Origin: Labia minor
Taxonomy: Eukaryota > Arthropoda > Insecta > Dermaptera > Spongiphoridae
Reading direction: 5' to 3'
Assembly: GCA_963082975.1 (NCBI GenBank)
Contig: OY720350.1
Span: forward strand, 14,292,910-14,356,909
DNA: 64,000 nt
A program made the position numbers and the translations under genes. A model generated the notes under the pieces. The model was not told the DNA's origin and did not search any database. It was given only the letters and a program-made list of their open reading frames with translations. The stretch's first letter is position 1. Each line of letters opens with the position of its first letter. Shown in pieces: positions 35,301 through 45,299 of the stretch.

Positions 35301-38300
35301 TTATACTATTAATCTAAAAATTTAAGTCTTTTTTTTTAAATAAATGTAAGATAATTATAAATTGTAGGTACTATCGGTGAAAAAAATGATTTATATTTTT
35401 CTAAAGGTATCCCTATTAAATATATAAAATAAGAATAACTTGAGAAATTTTTCAGTAAATAAAAAAATAAAATTGTATAGAAGAAAGTTATATAATATAT
35501 TTCAAAAAAAAAAAAAATATTTCTTGTTTTTTTACGAACTTTAATTCATATTTATCGGAAAATTGCATAAATAATTCCAACTTAATTATATGATCTTAAT
35601 ATATTGTAAGAATTAGATAAATAATAATAATAAATAATTATCTGTCTCTTTTTCGCTTTTCACCACGAAAGTCCCAATTTTTCTCCATATTGAAAATATC
35701 TTCAAAACACTAAAAAAATAACGTAAACAATTAATTAATATTTATTATAACTTATAATAAATAATAATTAATATAATTTATATAATTTATAATTATAATT
35801 ATTATTATAATGATACGATCGAAGATGCGCTGAAAACATCGCTTATTTATAATTATGCACTGAAAATATGGGAAACTTTGACCGCCGATTGGGCCATGTT
35901 CCCAACCGAATTTTAAAAAATTAAGACCACTTTACAATTACACTTTTTTAAGCTCTTCTCGAATCCAAAATCAAAATTTAAAAAATCGAAAATTTTTGGC
36001 GACAGACACACACACATAGATTTTATAAACGAACTAAAAGTTCGTTGAATATTTCTTGTTTCTGTTATGAAAATTTTACCCTATTTCATTTTCTTGTTAT
36101 AGACGACATTATAAAATTCCAGAACATAACTTTAAATTATGTGAAATGTTGACTTGAAACGTAAGATTAAGTGTTAAAATTGAAAATTATTTTTTCTATT
36201 TTTTTTACATCATATATTAACCCTAACTTACTAAGATGATATAGATCGTTAAGTTTATAGAAGAGTTATACTTTATTTCAATCAAATATTTAATGAGGTA
36301 GAATTAATTATTAGATAAAATAATATTTATTAATGGATATTGTAAAATGCTTACCCTCTGACTCATAATCAAGGAGTGTGTAGTGAGTATTTCATTTTTC
36401 AAATAAGAAAACTTTATAATTTTCAAAATAAGTTTAGCAAAATAGAAAGTAAAAATTTTTAAATGAAAAGTTTTATTATTATTTTACATCATTCATACAT
36501 TTAATTTATAATTAAGTAGAAATAGATTTTGTTCAACTTTAACTCCTTGAATAATTAGACTCAGTTTGTAATCTAACTTTAGCAGAACAATTCACAAATT
36601 AAATTCACTGAACTTTGAAATAATAAAATATCTATTATATTAATTCAATAATAGTATATAAATAAGATGAAAAATTACATTTGTTTTACTACATATTTTC
36701 AGGTATAAAACTAGAAATAGATTTGTATTATTTACTGATTATCTTCCGGTAAAATAATACATAATTCTCTTTATAGGAAAAAATAAAAAAAAATTTGGTT
36801 GATGGAAATCTTATAAATGAAAAGAAATTATCTATCCAGTTACTTCTCACAACCTTACAACCCTTTATCTTGATTTTATTCTTATTTCAAGTAGTAGTCT
36901 CCCTCCCCCCCACCCCATCTTTATCATCTAGGCTACCTGGAAAAAGAAATTTTCTTATTGGAACCGGGAATCGAACCCAAGTCTACGAAATTACCAAGGA
37001 ACTTTCTTCTTTCTAAAAAACAAAATTTTGTATCTTTTATTTTTACCGACCGACGATAGTAAAGGAGGTAGTGTTTTCAAACCAAATTTCACATGTGGAG
37101 ATTTTTACATATTTTTGTATATCCGAAAACCGGAAGTGGTAGTATTACCGATTGACGATAGGAAGAAAAGGGTTATTTTCACACCAAATTTCACATGAAT
37201 CATAAACTTTGTATTGGATTTATCCTCAGGAAAAATCATTTGCATTAATTCTTTCTTAATTTAAAATTACATGAAATCACCCAGCTCTTCATGACGTCAC
37301 AGCCTCCTTATATATTATAAATAAAATAAAATTAAAAATATTTATGTTATATCCATATCTATTTTTATTGCATTAATAGATACATTAAAATTATTTGTAA
37401 TTGTTTCTGTAGCTGGAAATTAATTTATTTCAAACCGTCGGTCGGTTCTGGGCCTGGCCACAGGTCAACTTTTTTATTATTTATAATAAATTAACTCATG
37501 ATATATCGTACTTAAATGTTTTGTTATATGAATTAATGAATTATTAAAATTTTATATTTATTTTATGATTATATTTTTTATTACCATTAATAGATAATAT
37601 TTTTTCATTTTTCTAATTTAAATTTAGAAATTTCATTTTTCAAGGAGCTCTTGTAATATTATCATAGAATTAAATATCCAAATATAAGAAAATGTTTCAT
37701 GAAATATTCAGCTTAAATAAATAATGAGTTAACCTCGATACTGCTAGATTTAAATTTATCATCACACTCTTGGTTTGCTCTTGAAAAATGCATCGAGCCC
37801 GAGGACGAGGGTGAATCGCTAACATTCACGATGTCTCCCCATGGGAAACCCTCGTTAACTCAGTAAAGGTTAACTGACTAAGGGGAACTGAAATTTTGGA
37901 TGGAGTGGAACATAAGTCTTTGATTCCAATTAACATTTAACTAGGTGAAAATGGAAGATTGTTCTTAGCTAAGTGGGAAAAGAAACAAATGGCATGCTTT
38001 TGTTTATATAAATATATCATTGGATTCAGTTTTCTCTTTATTAGACTTTCTATAGTAAAAAATAATATAAATATAAAAATTTTTTATAAAATAACATTTT
38101 TCCAATGGACTAAAAAGAATAAAATAATTTTTTTACAAGTCTGACAAAGTTTTTGGATGAATTGCTTCATATTCAACGAAAAACGTTGGGCGCATTTAGT
38201 TTTATTTATTCATATGAAAAATCAAGTCGAATTTTTGTAATAATAAAAATTTTATTAAACACATAAACTGAAAATTTTTTTTTATCATACAATAAAATTG

Positions 38301-41300
38301 AAAGGTTAATAGCTAAGAAATTAATCTTTTATTATTTTTCACTGTAATATACTTATATCAAAGTACGTATCAAAATTTAAAAGAATTTTTATTAAATTTA
38401 CATATTATCAATCAAATCCAAAATGGTTGATTATATTAGAAGAAATAGTGTTACTTGTTAATGAAGTGTTTTAGTGTGGTATGTATCTTAGTATATACAT
38501 ATATATATGAATTATAACTCTATGAAGAAAGATAACGGCATAGAAATCAAATGAAAACTAAAAGCGCCCAACGTTTTTCGTTGAATATGAAACAATTCAT
38601 TCATAAACTTTGTCAACCTTATAGAAAAATTATTTTATTCTGTTTAGTTCATTGGAAAAACGTTATTTTATAAAAATTTTGTATGTTTATATTATTTTAT
38701 TGTTTTTAGTGCAATTTTAATTTGATAAATTTATTTAATATAACAAGAGAATTAGAAAAGATGAAGTTATACGAAAATTTACAATTGATTAAAACAAAAA
38801 AATATATTAATCCTCTAAAATTGATTTTATGTATTTATGTTAAGTAAATGTTATTATTGAATAATAATTATTATATTATATTTAGAAATAAATAATTTTT
38901 ATTAATATGAAATTTTATAATTGTATATTTTATAAATATATATATTGCCTTGTTAAAAAGGTTAAGTATTTTATTGTTTTGTTTCCTTTCTCTCGGGGAT
39001 ATATAAAAAAAATCTTTTCTCTATGCCATTTAAGGGGAATAACCCTCTTCATTCGATTGAAATATCTATAAAAATTTTCAAAAGTCTATCTCAATCTAAA
39101 GATGATGAAAAATCGATTACAATTTATCAAAAAAGCGAACAGACAGACAGAGACAGACACCAAGTGAAGTTGAGAAAAACGTTATAATAATTATAAAAAA
39201 AGCATATATATATAATTCCTATATTATTATTTTATTTTATAAAAATTTAATATTAATTATAAAATAGTATAATACTACTAATAATTATCTGAAATTAATT
39301 GAGAGTGGAAGTTAAGTACAAACAAGATTCTTTGGCATTTTAGGAAAATAATTTTATTGATTATTATCCGACAAGGTATGGAAACTTTTGGAGTTTAACT
39401 AAGCCAAATGACGAGAAGAAAAGAGATGGTTAATGGAATTAATCTTTTATGTTGGTTTAGTATAAGATCCAGGTGGTGAACATCAAAGTGTGTGTGTGTG
39501 TGTGTGTATGAAAGATAGAGAGAGTAACAAAGACTATTGATAAGTAATTTTAATTAAGTAATTAATTAATTCGAGAGAATTTTCAGGCTTTCAATGTATG
39601 CCATCGTGGAAAAAATGTAGGGACATTTTTATGCCCGAATGGTACCGTGTTCCAACAACGGGACTTGGGTTGTCATTGGTGGTACGACGTTGATTGCTCT
39701 CAAGCGCAGAGTTACTATGTCCCTTCGAATCAGCGTGTCGAACAGGAGGCCAGGGAGGTCGATCTTCGTAATCACGCACTGCATATGCAAAGGTGAGGTG
39801 ATGAGCTGGAATCTGCATGCCAATTCACAATTCATAATTAACACAACCATTAATATTACTTTAACGATATTATTTTAAGCACCGGGATGAGTAGGTAATC
39901 ATTTTACCTGGAGGCAAATAAAATATTTCATTCGAACTCAATAAAAATGAATTCATGTTTTAAATGTCTTCAATCCGTTATGTTAATTTTTTTTAATGTA
40001 TAATTTGCACTCAATTAATTTTATTTCCTGTTCTATAAAAATAATTAGTTATCAAATAAATCGTAGTTAATTATTATTATAATTTTTACTGAAAAAAAAA
40101 CAAAATTCTATAAAAATTATAAAAACTTTTATTTATTTTTTAATTCATATAATTAAAAAAAATAAATTTAATATAATTTATAATAAAATTTGTAATAAAT
40201 TATTTTATGAAGTGAGAAAGTGTGAAGGGAAAAAACTCAAGTTCTTTATGCCACTGTGCCGCGGCACTTTAACTTTAGTGTGCCGCGAGATTATGAGCCT
40301 CATAAACATTTCCGACTTTATTTTTAAATTTTTTCAATTTGGTTTTTTAAAAAAAAGGTAAACCGTTTTTGGGACCACTTTTTACTATCTCGCCAGAGAT
40401 AGTATTGCAATCACGAAAATTTTCGATGTTGAGATTTTGATGTTTTTATACGTTTTGAAGGTTCCTGAATCATTTTCACTAAGGTTGAGAAAAATGTGTA
40501 TGTGTGTATGTATGTAACCAAGATTGCGCAAAAACGGTTTGAGCTAGAATGATGAAATTTGGTACATGGGCATTATTCAAAATTCGTAGTTTTCTATCAA
40601 CTTTTGAGAAATGTAGCTCAACCGGAAGAGGGTCATTACCTACAACGATTTGATTTTTTTTCTTCTAAAGTGACCGTAAAAATAAAGATAGAGGTTTGAT
40701 AATTTTTCGCATGATTAATAATTGTATAAAATGGTTGAAATTGGTTTTAATACCTTCGCGCCCCCTTACAACAGTCTTGCGCCCTCCAGGGGGGCGCGCC
40801 CCACAGGTTGGAAAACGCTGCCTTAATGTACATTCTGGAATATCCTTCCAGAGAAAAAAAAGATAATTTCAAAAAAAAAAAAAAAAAAATTAAAGACTCG
40901 AACCCAAAACAACGCAACATCGAAAATCTAAAGACGCATAGTGAAAATTATCACAATCAAGCAGCGACGCAAAGCGAGATTATGGTGTAATGAAAATATT
41001 TTTGAAACATATATTTATTTATTTGTTTGTTTTATTTAATTGTAATTATCACATAATTTAAATACTTATACATTTTTCAATATTACGGTAAATATAGATT
41101 TAAAATATCAGCATGTTTTACTAAAAATATTTTTAAATTTTATAGAGATAACTAGCTATCTATTCTCAAACGTATGCTTAGTAACCTATATATGATACAC
41201 CTAAATGGAAACAAAAAAGCTTTTTATATAAAGGGTTTTCCTCATCAGTGGATTGACCGACATTATCTGTCGGCACGTGGACTTCATTGTCACTCACCCC

Positions 41301-44300
41301 ATCCATCTTCTTTCTCTTTCTCTGAGAGAAGAAATTTGATTGATTTATTAAAAATAGAAATAAAAAAAAAATTTTTTAATTAATTTATTATATTTTGAAT
41401 AATGATAATATTATTTTTTTTATATAATTGTAATTATTTTTAAATAAATTTTATTATAGAAGATACTTATTTCATAAAACTAAATTGAAAAAATATAATT
41501 AAGACAATTAATAAAAATGTTCATTGACGCAATAATTAATTCAATTTGAAAATAGTGAGTAAAGTTTTTTCAATTTTAATTATTTTTTTATTAAATGTTT
41601 TTTGTTTAAGTTTAGTTTTTTCTTTACATAATAAAATAAAAGTTTTCATTACAAATGTATTTATGGTTAACTTTATTTATACGAGGGTGGGGTGAAAAGT
41701 TTCCGGCATGACCAAGAAAAACGAAGTTTTTAAATTTTTTTTTTTTTGCTTTATTTTTCAACATTCAAGATAGCTGAGACCTGTACGATGTCAGCTGAAC
41801 GTGTGCGAAATATTTTGCCTAACCATTTGAACAGGGAAAGCTGTGTGCAACGTGGGTGCTAACGTTAGACCAAAAACTGCTTCGAAAAAACATTTCTACC
41901 GACAATTTGTCGCTGTAGGCGTAATCCAAACGAATTTTGGCGTCTATTCATAACTGTTGATGAGACTTAAATTAATTAAATTAATTAGAACACCGTTATG
42001 AGAAATGTATCAGTGTTGATGGAGATTATGTTGAAAAATATAGCAAAAAAAAAAAAAATTTAAAAACATCGTTTTTCTTAGTCAGGCCGGAAACTTTTTA
42101 CCCCACCCTCGTATATATATATATATAAATTCATAACTACTATAATATCAACATATAAGCTTTTTTTACTTTCAGGCAAGGCTTTGAAAAATTATCACAA
42201 AAAGAAAATTTGGATTATTCAACAAATCGAAGAAATTATGACGGATCTCATTCACCATCTTATACCAATCAAGGTAACTAAGAAAGATAAATAATTTACT
42301 TTTATTCTATTCATTTCATTTTTAAAGAATAAGATTATATAGAAATAAAATTTGAAATTATTACACATTATTATCAATTATATTTAAACCAGAAAAGGAA
42401 ATGTGATTAGTCAAATGGAGAAGAAATCCAATTAAATAAAAAAAAAACAAAACAAATTATTAGGTTACGTTGAGAAATTAAATATAATATATATTAGGGG
42501 ATTTGAACCATGAAAAAATTGATTTCATTAGCATCATATGAATAGAATAAAATATATATCATAAAAATAATGTAGAATGTATAATTCATTAAAAAAATGA
42601 TGTAAGTATGTATTATATTATAAATACTTTATTAATATTAAATACACAAGATCAAAAGTTACATATAACTAAATAGATTTTTAAGAAAAAACTTAAACTG
42701 TTTCCTTTCTAGTGATATATTAATTAATTGGATGATAATTAATTAATTAATTGATTTTTTTAGGCTTTTCAACTCCTGGTGGAAATTATTTTACAAATTC
42801 CCTATCCACTAGTTCGCCTGGACGATATGCAACACAAAATACCGGAATTTATTCTAATAATAATCAAGGAGTTAAAAATTTATCTCAAGGAGGAGTTACA
42901 TTCCTTCCGCATGATACGACTCATAGATATTCTAGTAATTCTCCAAATTCCATTTCGAATTATCAATTTTCTCAAAATAAAGGTAACCTCAAAACAGTGA
43001 ATGGATATTCAACTCCAAATAATCGAAATGATTATTCCAATTCTTATTCTACAACACCAGCTACTAGTGGTTATTCATTTTCAAAGGGACAGAATTTAAA
43101 CATTAATCCCATTTCAAACAATTCTCCTCAATTTAATGTGCATTCATCAAGGCCTACAATAAATAGAGGAAATAATATAAACAGTTTTACCGGCAATTCA
43201 CATACAACGCCATCTGTTGGTGGATTTTCTACACCACTTGTTCCGTCCAATTATAATCGTCAAAATCTGGCCCAATCTACACCATATTCTTTAAATAAAG
43301 GAATTTCTTTTAATACAACACCCCGGCCTATTCAAAGCAATTTTCAAAACACTCCATCTATAGGCATCAATAATACACCTTTTAACAATAATAATGGGAT
43401 TTCAGATACAAAATTTTTAGGACAATCTAAACAACCGGGATATACACAGCGCCCCAACTTTGGCTCTACGATAATATCCAGTACTCCTTCAACACCTTTA
43501 CAAAATAAGGTCTATTCATCTGGAAATGGAATAGGTTTTAATAATAGAAATAGAAGCCCAGGTTATTCTGAAAATTCTTTTAATACACCTGGTCAACAAA
43601 ATTTATTTTCTTCAACTCCGCAATCTTTATCTACCTCAAGTCCATTCAGTCAAGGATTTTCGTCAAGTGTTGCAAAACCTGGTTTTACATCAACTCAAAA
43701 GCCATTTAGCAAGCAAATAACACATGGATATTCATCTCCAAATCAGGATGTTTTTTCTAATAGACCTAATAAAATATTAAATAATAACAGAGATTATACA
43801 ACAAATATTAGAGGAAACCAAGGAAATTCTAACCTATTACATTCTTCAACACCTAGAATTTCAACCAATACACAAGATAATAAATTCACATCACCTATAG
43901 GGTCTACTTCTATCCCTCTTAATAATAATCAAGGTTATCCTAAATCTCAGGTTTCTGTAAATCGACCAAATTCTTCTGGAGGTTTTCCTAATAATCTAGT
44001 TCAACCTACATTTGGTGGAATTCCTAATACTGTAACTTCAAAAACAAATCGAAACCAGGGATATCCTTCATCAAATAGTCAAACTATCGATAACATTAAC
44101 CAAAATAAAGTACATCCAGGTACACAAAATCAACCTTTTCCATCAACTGCAAATACATTTGTTAATAGAAATCAAAATCATGGATACCCGTCATCAAATG
44201 TTCAACCTATTGCTAATATAAAACAAAATCAAGCACATCCAGGATCTCAAACCCATTACCCACCATCATCTCCAATAGTAAATAAAAATCATGGATATCC

Positions 44301-45201
44301 ATCATCAAATATCCAACCCCCATCATCAAATATTCAACCTATTGCTAATATAAAACAAAATCAAGCACATCATCCAGGATCTCACACTCAAAATTTCCCA
44401 CCATCATCTCCAATAGTGAATAAAAATCTTGGATACCCATCATCAAATATTCAACCTATTGCTAATATAAAACAAAATCAAGCACATCCAGGTGAACAAG
44501 GTCATACTTATACCTCCAACCCAGCTCCATTTGTCAAGCAAAATCAACATCTTGGATACCCATCATCAAGTGTCCAACCTATTGCTAATATAAAACAAAA
44601 TCAAGCAGATCCAGGATCTCAAACCCAAAATTTCCCACCATCATCTCCAATAATAAATAAAAATCTTGGATACCCATCTACAAATGTCCAACCTATTGCT
44701 AATATAAAACAAAATCAAGCACACCCAGGAGCACAAGGTCATACTTATACCTCAAACCCTACCCCATTTGTCAATCAAAATCAAAACCAGGGCTATCCCT
44801 CATCAAATAATATACGACCGATTGATAATATTAAACAAAATCAAGTTTATCCAGGAATACAATCTCAGCGTTATCCCTCAGCGCCCTTTGATAACAGAAA
44901 TACAAATCTGAACCAAGCATGCATTGCGCCTGGATTTAATAATATTGGAAGTGGAGCAATGCCTTATTCAGGAGGGAAAACTAATCAAGGTTATCAATAC
45001 CCAGCTCCTTCAGGAACATTCGGTGACGACGCGGTTGTCGTCGAAGCAGCAGTTGGCCCGAGAGGATCTCAAGGGAGACCTGGAGTCAATGCTTTGATTG
45101 ATGGATTAAATTCTGTTCATAAAGCAGGCCCAGCTTTAGGCAAAACTTCTGATGGATATCACTATAACAAACCCAAAGTGCCATTTCATGAGGGCAAATG
45201 A
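32270..45201 (+). CDS. Secreted single-domain chitin-binding cuticle protein (CPAP1-like) with a giant low-complexity tail
   Basis: Exons 32270-32323, 35106-35249, 39587-39792, 42176-42273 and 42764-45201 join in frame to give 979 residues. Residues 1-18 are a signal peptide (MAKFLLVLSFLISI...). Residues 49-103 form one CBM14/peritrophin-A domain with six cysteines at 49, 65, 71, 82, 95 and 103, plus the hallmark GYFADP, FLCPNGTVF and WWYDVDC. The lead-in GIPGKAGVDFPVYVEPP is typical of CPAP1 cuticular proteins. From about residue 136 the protein is low-complexity, rich in N, Q, S, P and G, with seven degenerate 37-46-residue repeats near the C-terminus and a closing block DGYHYNKPKVPF that recalls a motif of insect cuticle proteins. 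It likely binds chitin in cuticle or apical matrix. Introns are filled with transposons. Confidence 0.92.
32610..33224 (+). mobile_element. HINE-like repeat in CPAP1-like intron 1
   Basis: Full length, with a degraded left palindrome (accatcttgctagagatagg) and a TGTA/TATG microsatellite. Right end gagtggagacactccagc, followed by ttatttt. Confidence 0.8.
34020..34829 (+). mobile_element. HINE-like repeat interrupted by another copy
   Basis: The outer copy runs in plus orientation. At the conserved site gaccgtaaaaataaa|gatatatg it is split by an inverted, internally deleted copy at 34355-34597 and then resumes. The outer copy has also lost a short stretch between gaatttcagc and gtcagcacgtg. 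Confidence 0.8.
34355..34597 (-). mobile_element. HINE-like repeat, short copy nested inside another
   Basis: Ends tctggagtgtctccactcga and ctggcgagatagtaa. About 240 bp; it keeps both termini and the microsatellite flank but lacks the cacgtg block. Short copies with both ends look like deletion derivatives that can still be mobilised. Confidence 0.75.
35106..35249 (+). CDS. CPAP1-like gene exon 2: lead-in and first half of CBM14
   Basis: 48 codons, phase 0/0. CQYLENFSGIPGKAGVDFPV then YVEPPSSGFRC and GYFADPTSRCQ. It carries CBM14 cysteines 1 and 2. Acceptor TTTTTTTAG|TGTC, donor TGCCAG|GTACTG. Confidence 0.92.
36890..37020 (-). other. tRNA-like B-box remnant
   Basis: On the minus strand, gacttgggttcgattcccgg is a perfect B-box within a tRNA 3'-half-like arm. 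No convincing A-box or acceptor stem was found, so a decayed SINE or tRNA pseudogene is more likely than a tRNA gene. Confidence 0.4.
37045..37446 (-). mobile_element. ACCGACCGACG-ended element, copy B
   Basis: Ends accgaccgacg and ccgtcggtcggt. It is internally deleted relative to the copies at 26824 and 53796: it lacks the ggacggacggac section. One TGACGTCA remains at 37292-37299. Confidence 0.7.
38047..38705. repeat. Foldback element in CPAP1-like intron 2
   Basis: The left arm to about 38200 (with ttcaacgaaaaacgttgggc) pairs with the right arm from about 38567 (gcccaacgtttttcgttgaa), including matching caatggactaaa/ttagttcattgg segments. The AT-rich loop carries no frame. Confidence 0.75.
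39055..39190. repeat. Dispersed repeat, copy 2
   Basis: Shares ctatctcaatctaaagatga, gacagacagagacagac and caagtgaagttgagaaaaac with 29553-29690, in the same orientation. Confidence 0.75.
39587..39792 (+). CDS. CPAP1-like gene exon 3: second half of CBM14
   Basis: 68 codons plus two bases. AFNVCHRGKNVGTFLCPNGT then VFQQRDLGCHWWYDVDC gives CBM14 cysteines 3-6 and the aromatic WWY chitin-contact region. Acceptor ATTTTCAG|GCTTTC, donor CAAAG|GTGAGG. Confidence 0.93.
40384..40731 (+). mobile_element. HINE-like repeat, 3'-truncated
   Basis: Intact left palindrome actatctcgccagagatagt and interior up to taattgtataaaa, then an abrupt switch to GC-rich sequence (cgcgccccc...). The cacgtg block and right end are missing. 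It sits between two GC-rich segments (40245-40330 and 40755-40825) that may be halves of an older hAT-type element: caggttggaaaacgctg at the right resembles a hAT end. Confidence 0.75.
41682..42111 (+). mobile_element. mariner-type deletion derivative
   Basis: 430 bp between TA dinucleotides. Inverted repeats are cgagggtggggtgaaaagtt tccgg... and its near-perfect complement. Translation pieces include NEFWRLFITVDET and YEKCISVDGDYVEK, matching the catalytic and C-terminal motifs of mariner transposases, but with stops and a large deletion. Located in the CPAP1-like gene's third intron. Confidence 0.85.
42176..42273 (+). CDS. CPAP1-like gene exon 4
   Basis: One base, 32 codons and one base: QGFEKLSQKENLDYSTNRRN then YDGSHSPSYTNQ. 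Acceptor TTACTTTCAG|GCAAGG, donor CAAG|GTAACT. Both phases fit exons 3 and 5. It links the folded domain to the low-complexity tail. Confidence 0.87.
42764..45201 (+). CDS. CPAP1-like gene exon 5: 811-residue Asn/Gln/Ser/Pro/Gly-rich tail
   Basis: A 2,438-base terminal exon with acceptor TTTTTTTAG|GCTTTT, starting GFSTPGGNYF, with stop TGA at 45199-45201. Composition is dominated by N, S, Q, P, G, T and Y with very few charged residues and one cysteine. The 44059-44910 part is made of seven repeats starting GYPSSN and containing PIANIKQNQAHPG. The last 60 residues differ: acidic/hydrophobic VVVEAAVG, a short collagen-like GPRGSQGRPG and the closing GYHYNKPKVPFHEGK. In-frame openness through 2.4 kb of AT-rich sequence shows it is under protein-level constraint. 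Confidence 0.92.
44059..44910 (+). repeat. Seven tandem protein-coding repeats (37-46 residues each)
   Basis: Units begin at the Gly codon of GYPS at 44059, 44182, 44293, 44431, 44554, 44668 and 44791. The core GYPSSNxQPIANIKQNQAHPG is nearly constant. Two spacer types alternate: QTQNFPPSSPIVNKN and QGHTYTSNPAPFVNQNQ. That pattern suggests expansion by unequal exchange of larger blocks. Confidence 0.88.
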
Positions 45202-45286
45202 TAAAACGGTGTTTAACAACTTTAGACAATTAAAAAATAAAAATAAAAAATAGTATTAACTACCGGAAATTAACTTTATAAATTAA

Positions 45287-45292
45287 AATAAA
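45287..45292 (+). terminator. Poly(A) signal AATAAA of the CPAP1-like gene
   Basis: AATAAA about 85 bases after the stop codon. Another AATAAA-like hexamer lies near 45240, inside an A-rich run. Confidence 0.6.
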
Positions 45293-45299
45293 GATTTTA

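Noticed and set aside
40808-40990. B-box-like ggttcgagtc on the minus strand near 40905 as a tRNA or SINE
   Set aside because: No A-box at the right spacing, no cloverleaf and no target-site duplication; only a 10-base match.
42779-43000. 73-codon frame overlapping the start of the CPAP1-like tail exon
   Set aside because: Out-of-frame shadow of the 811-residue coding frame.
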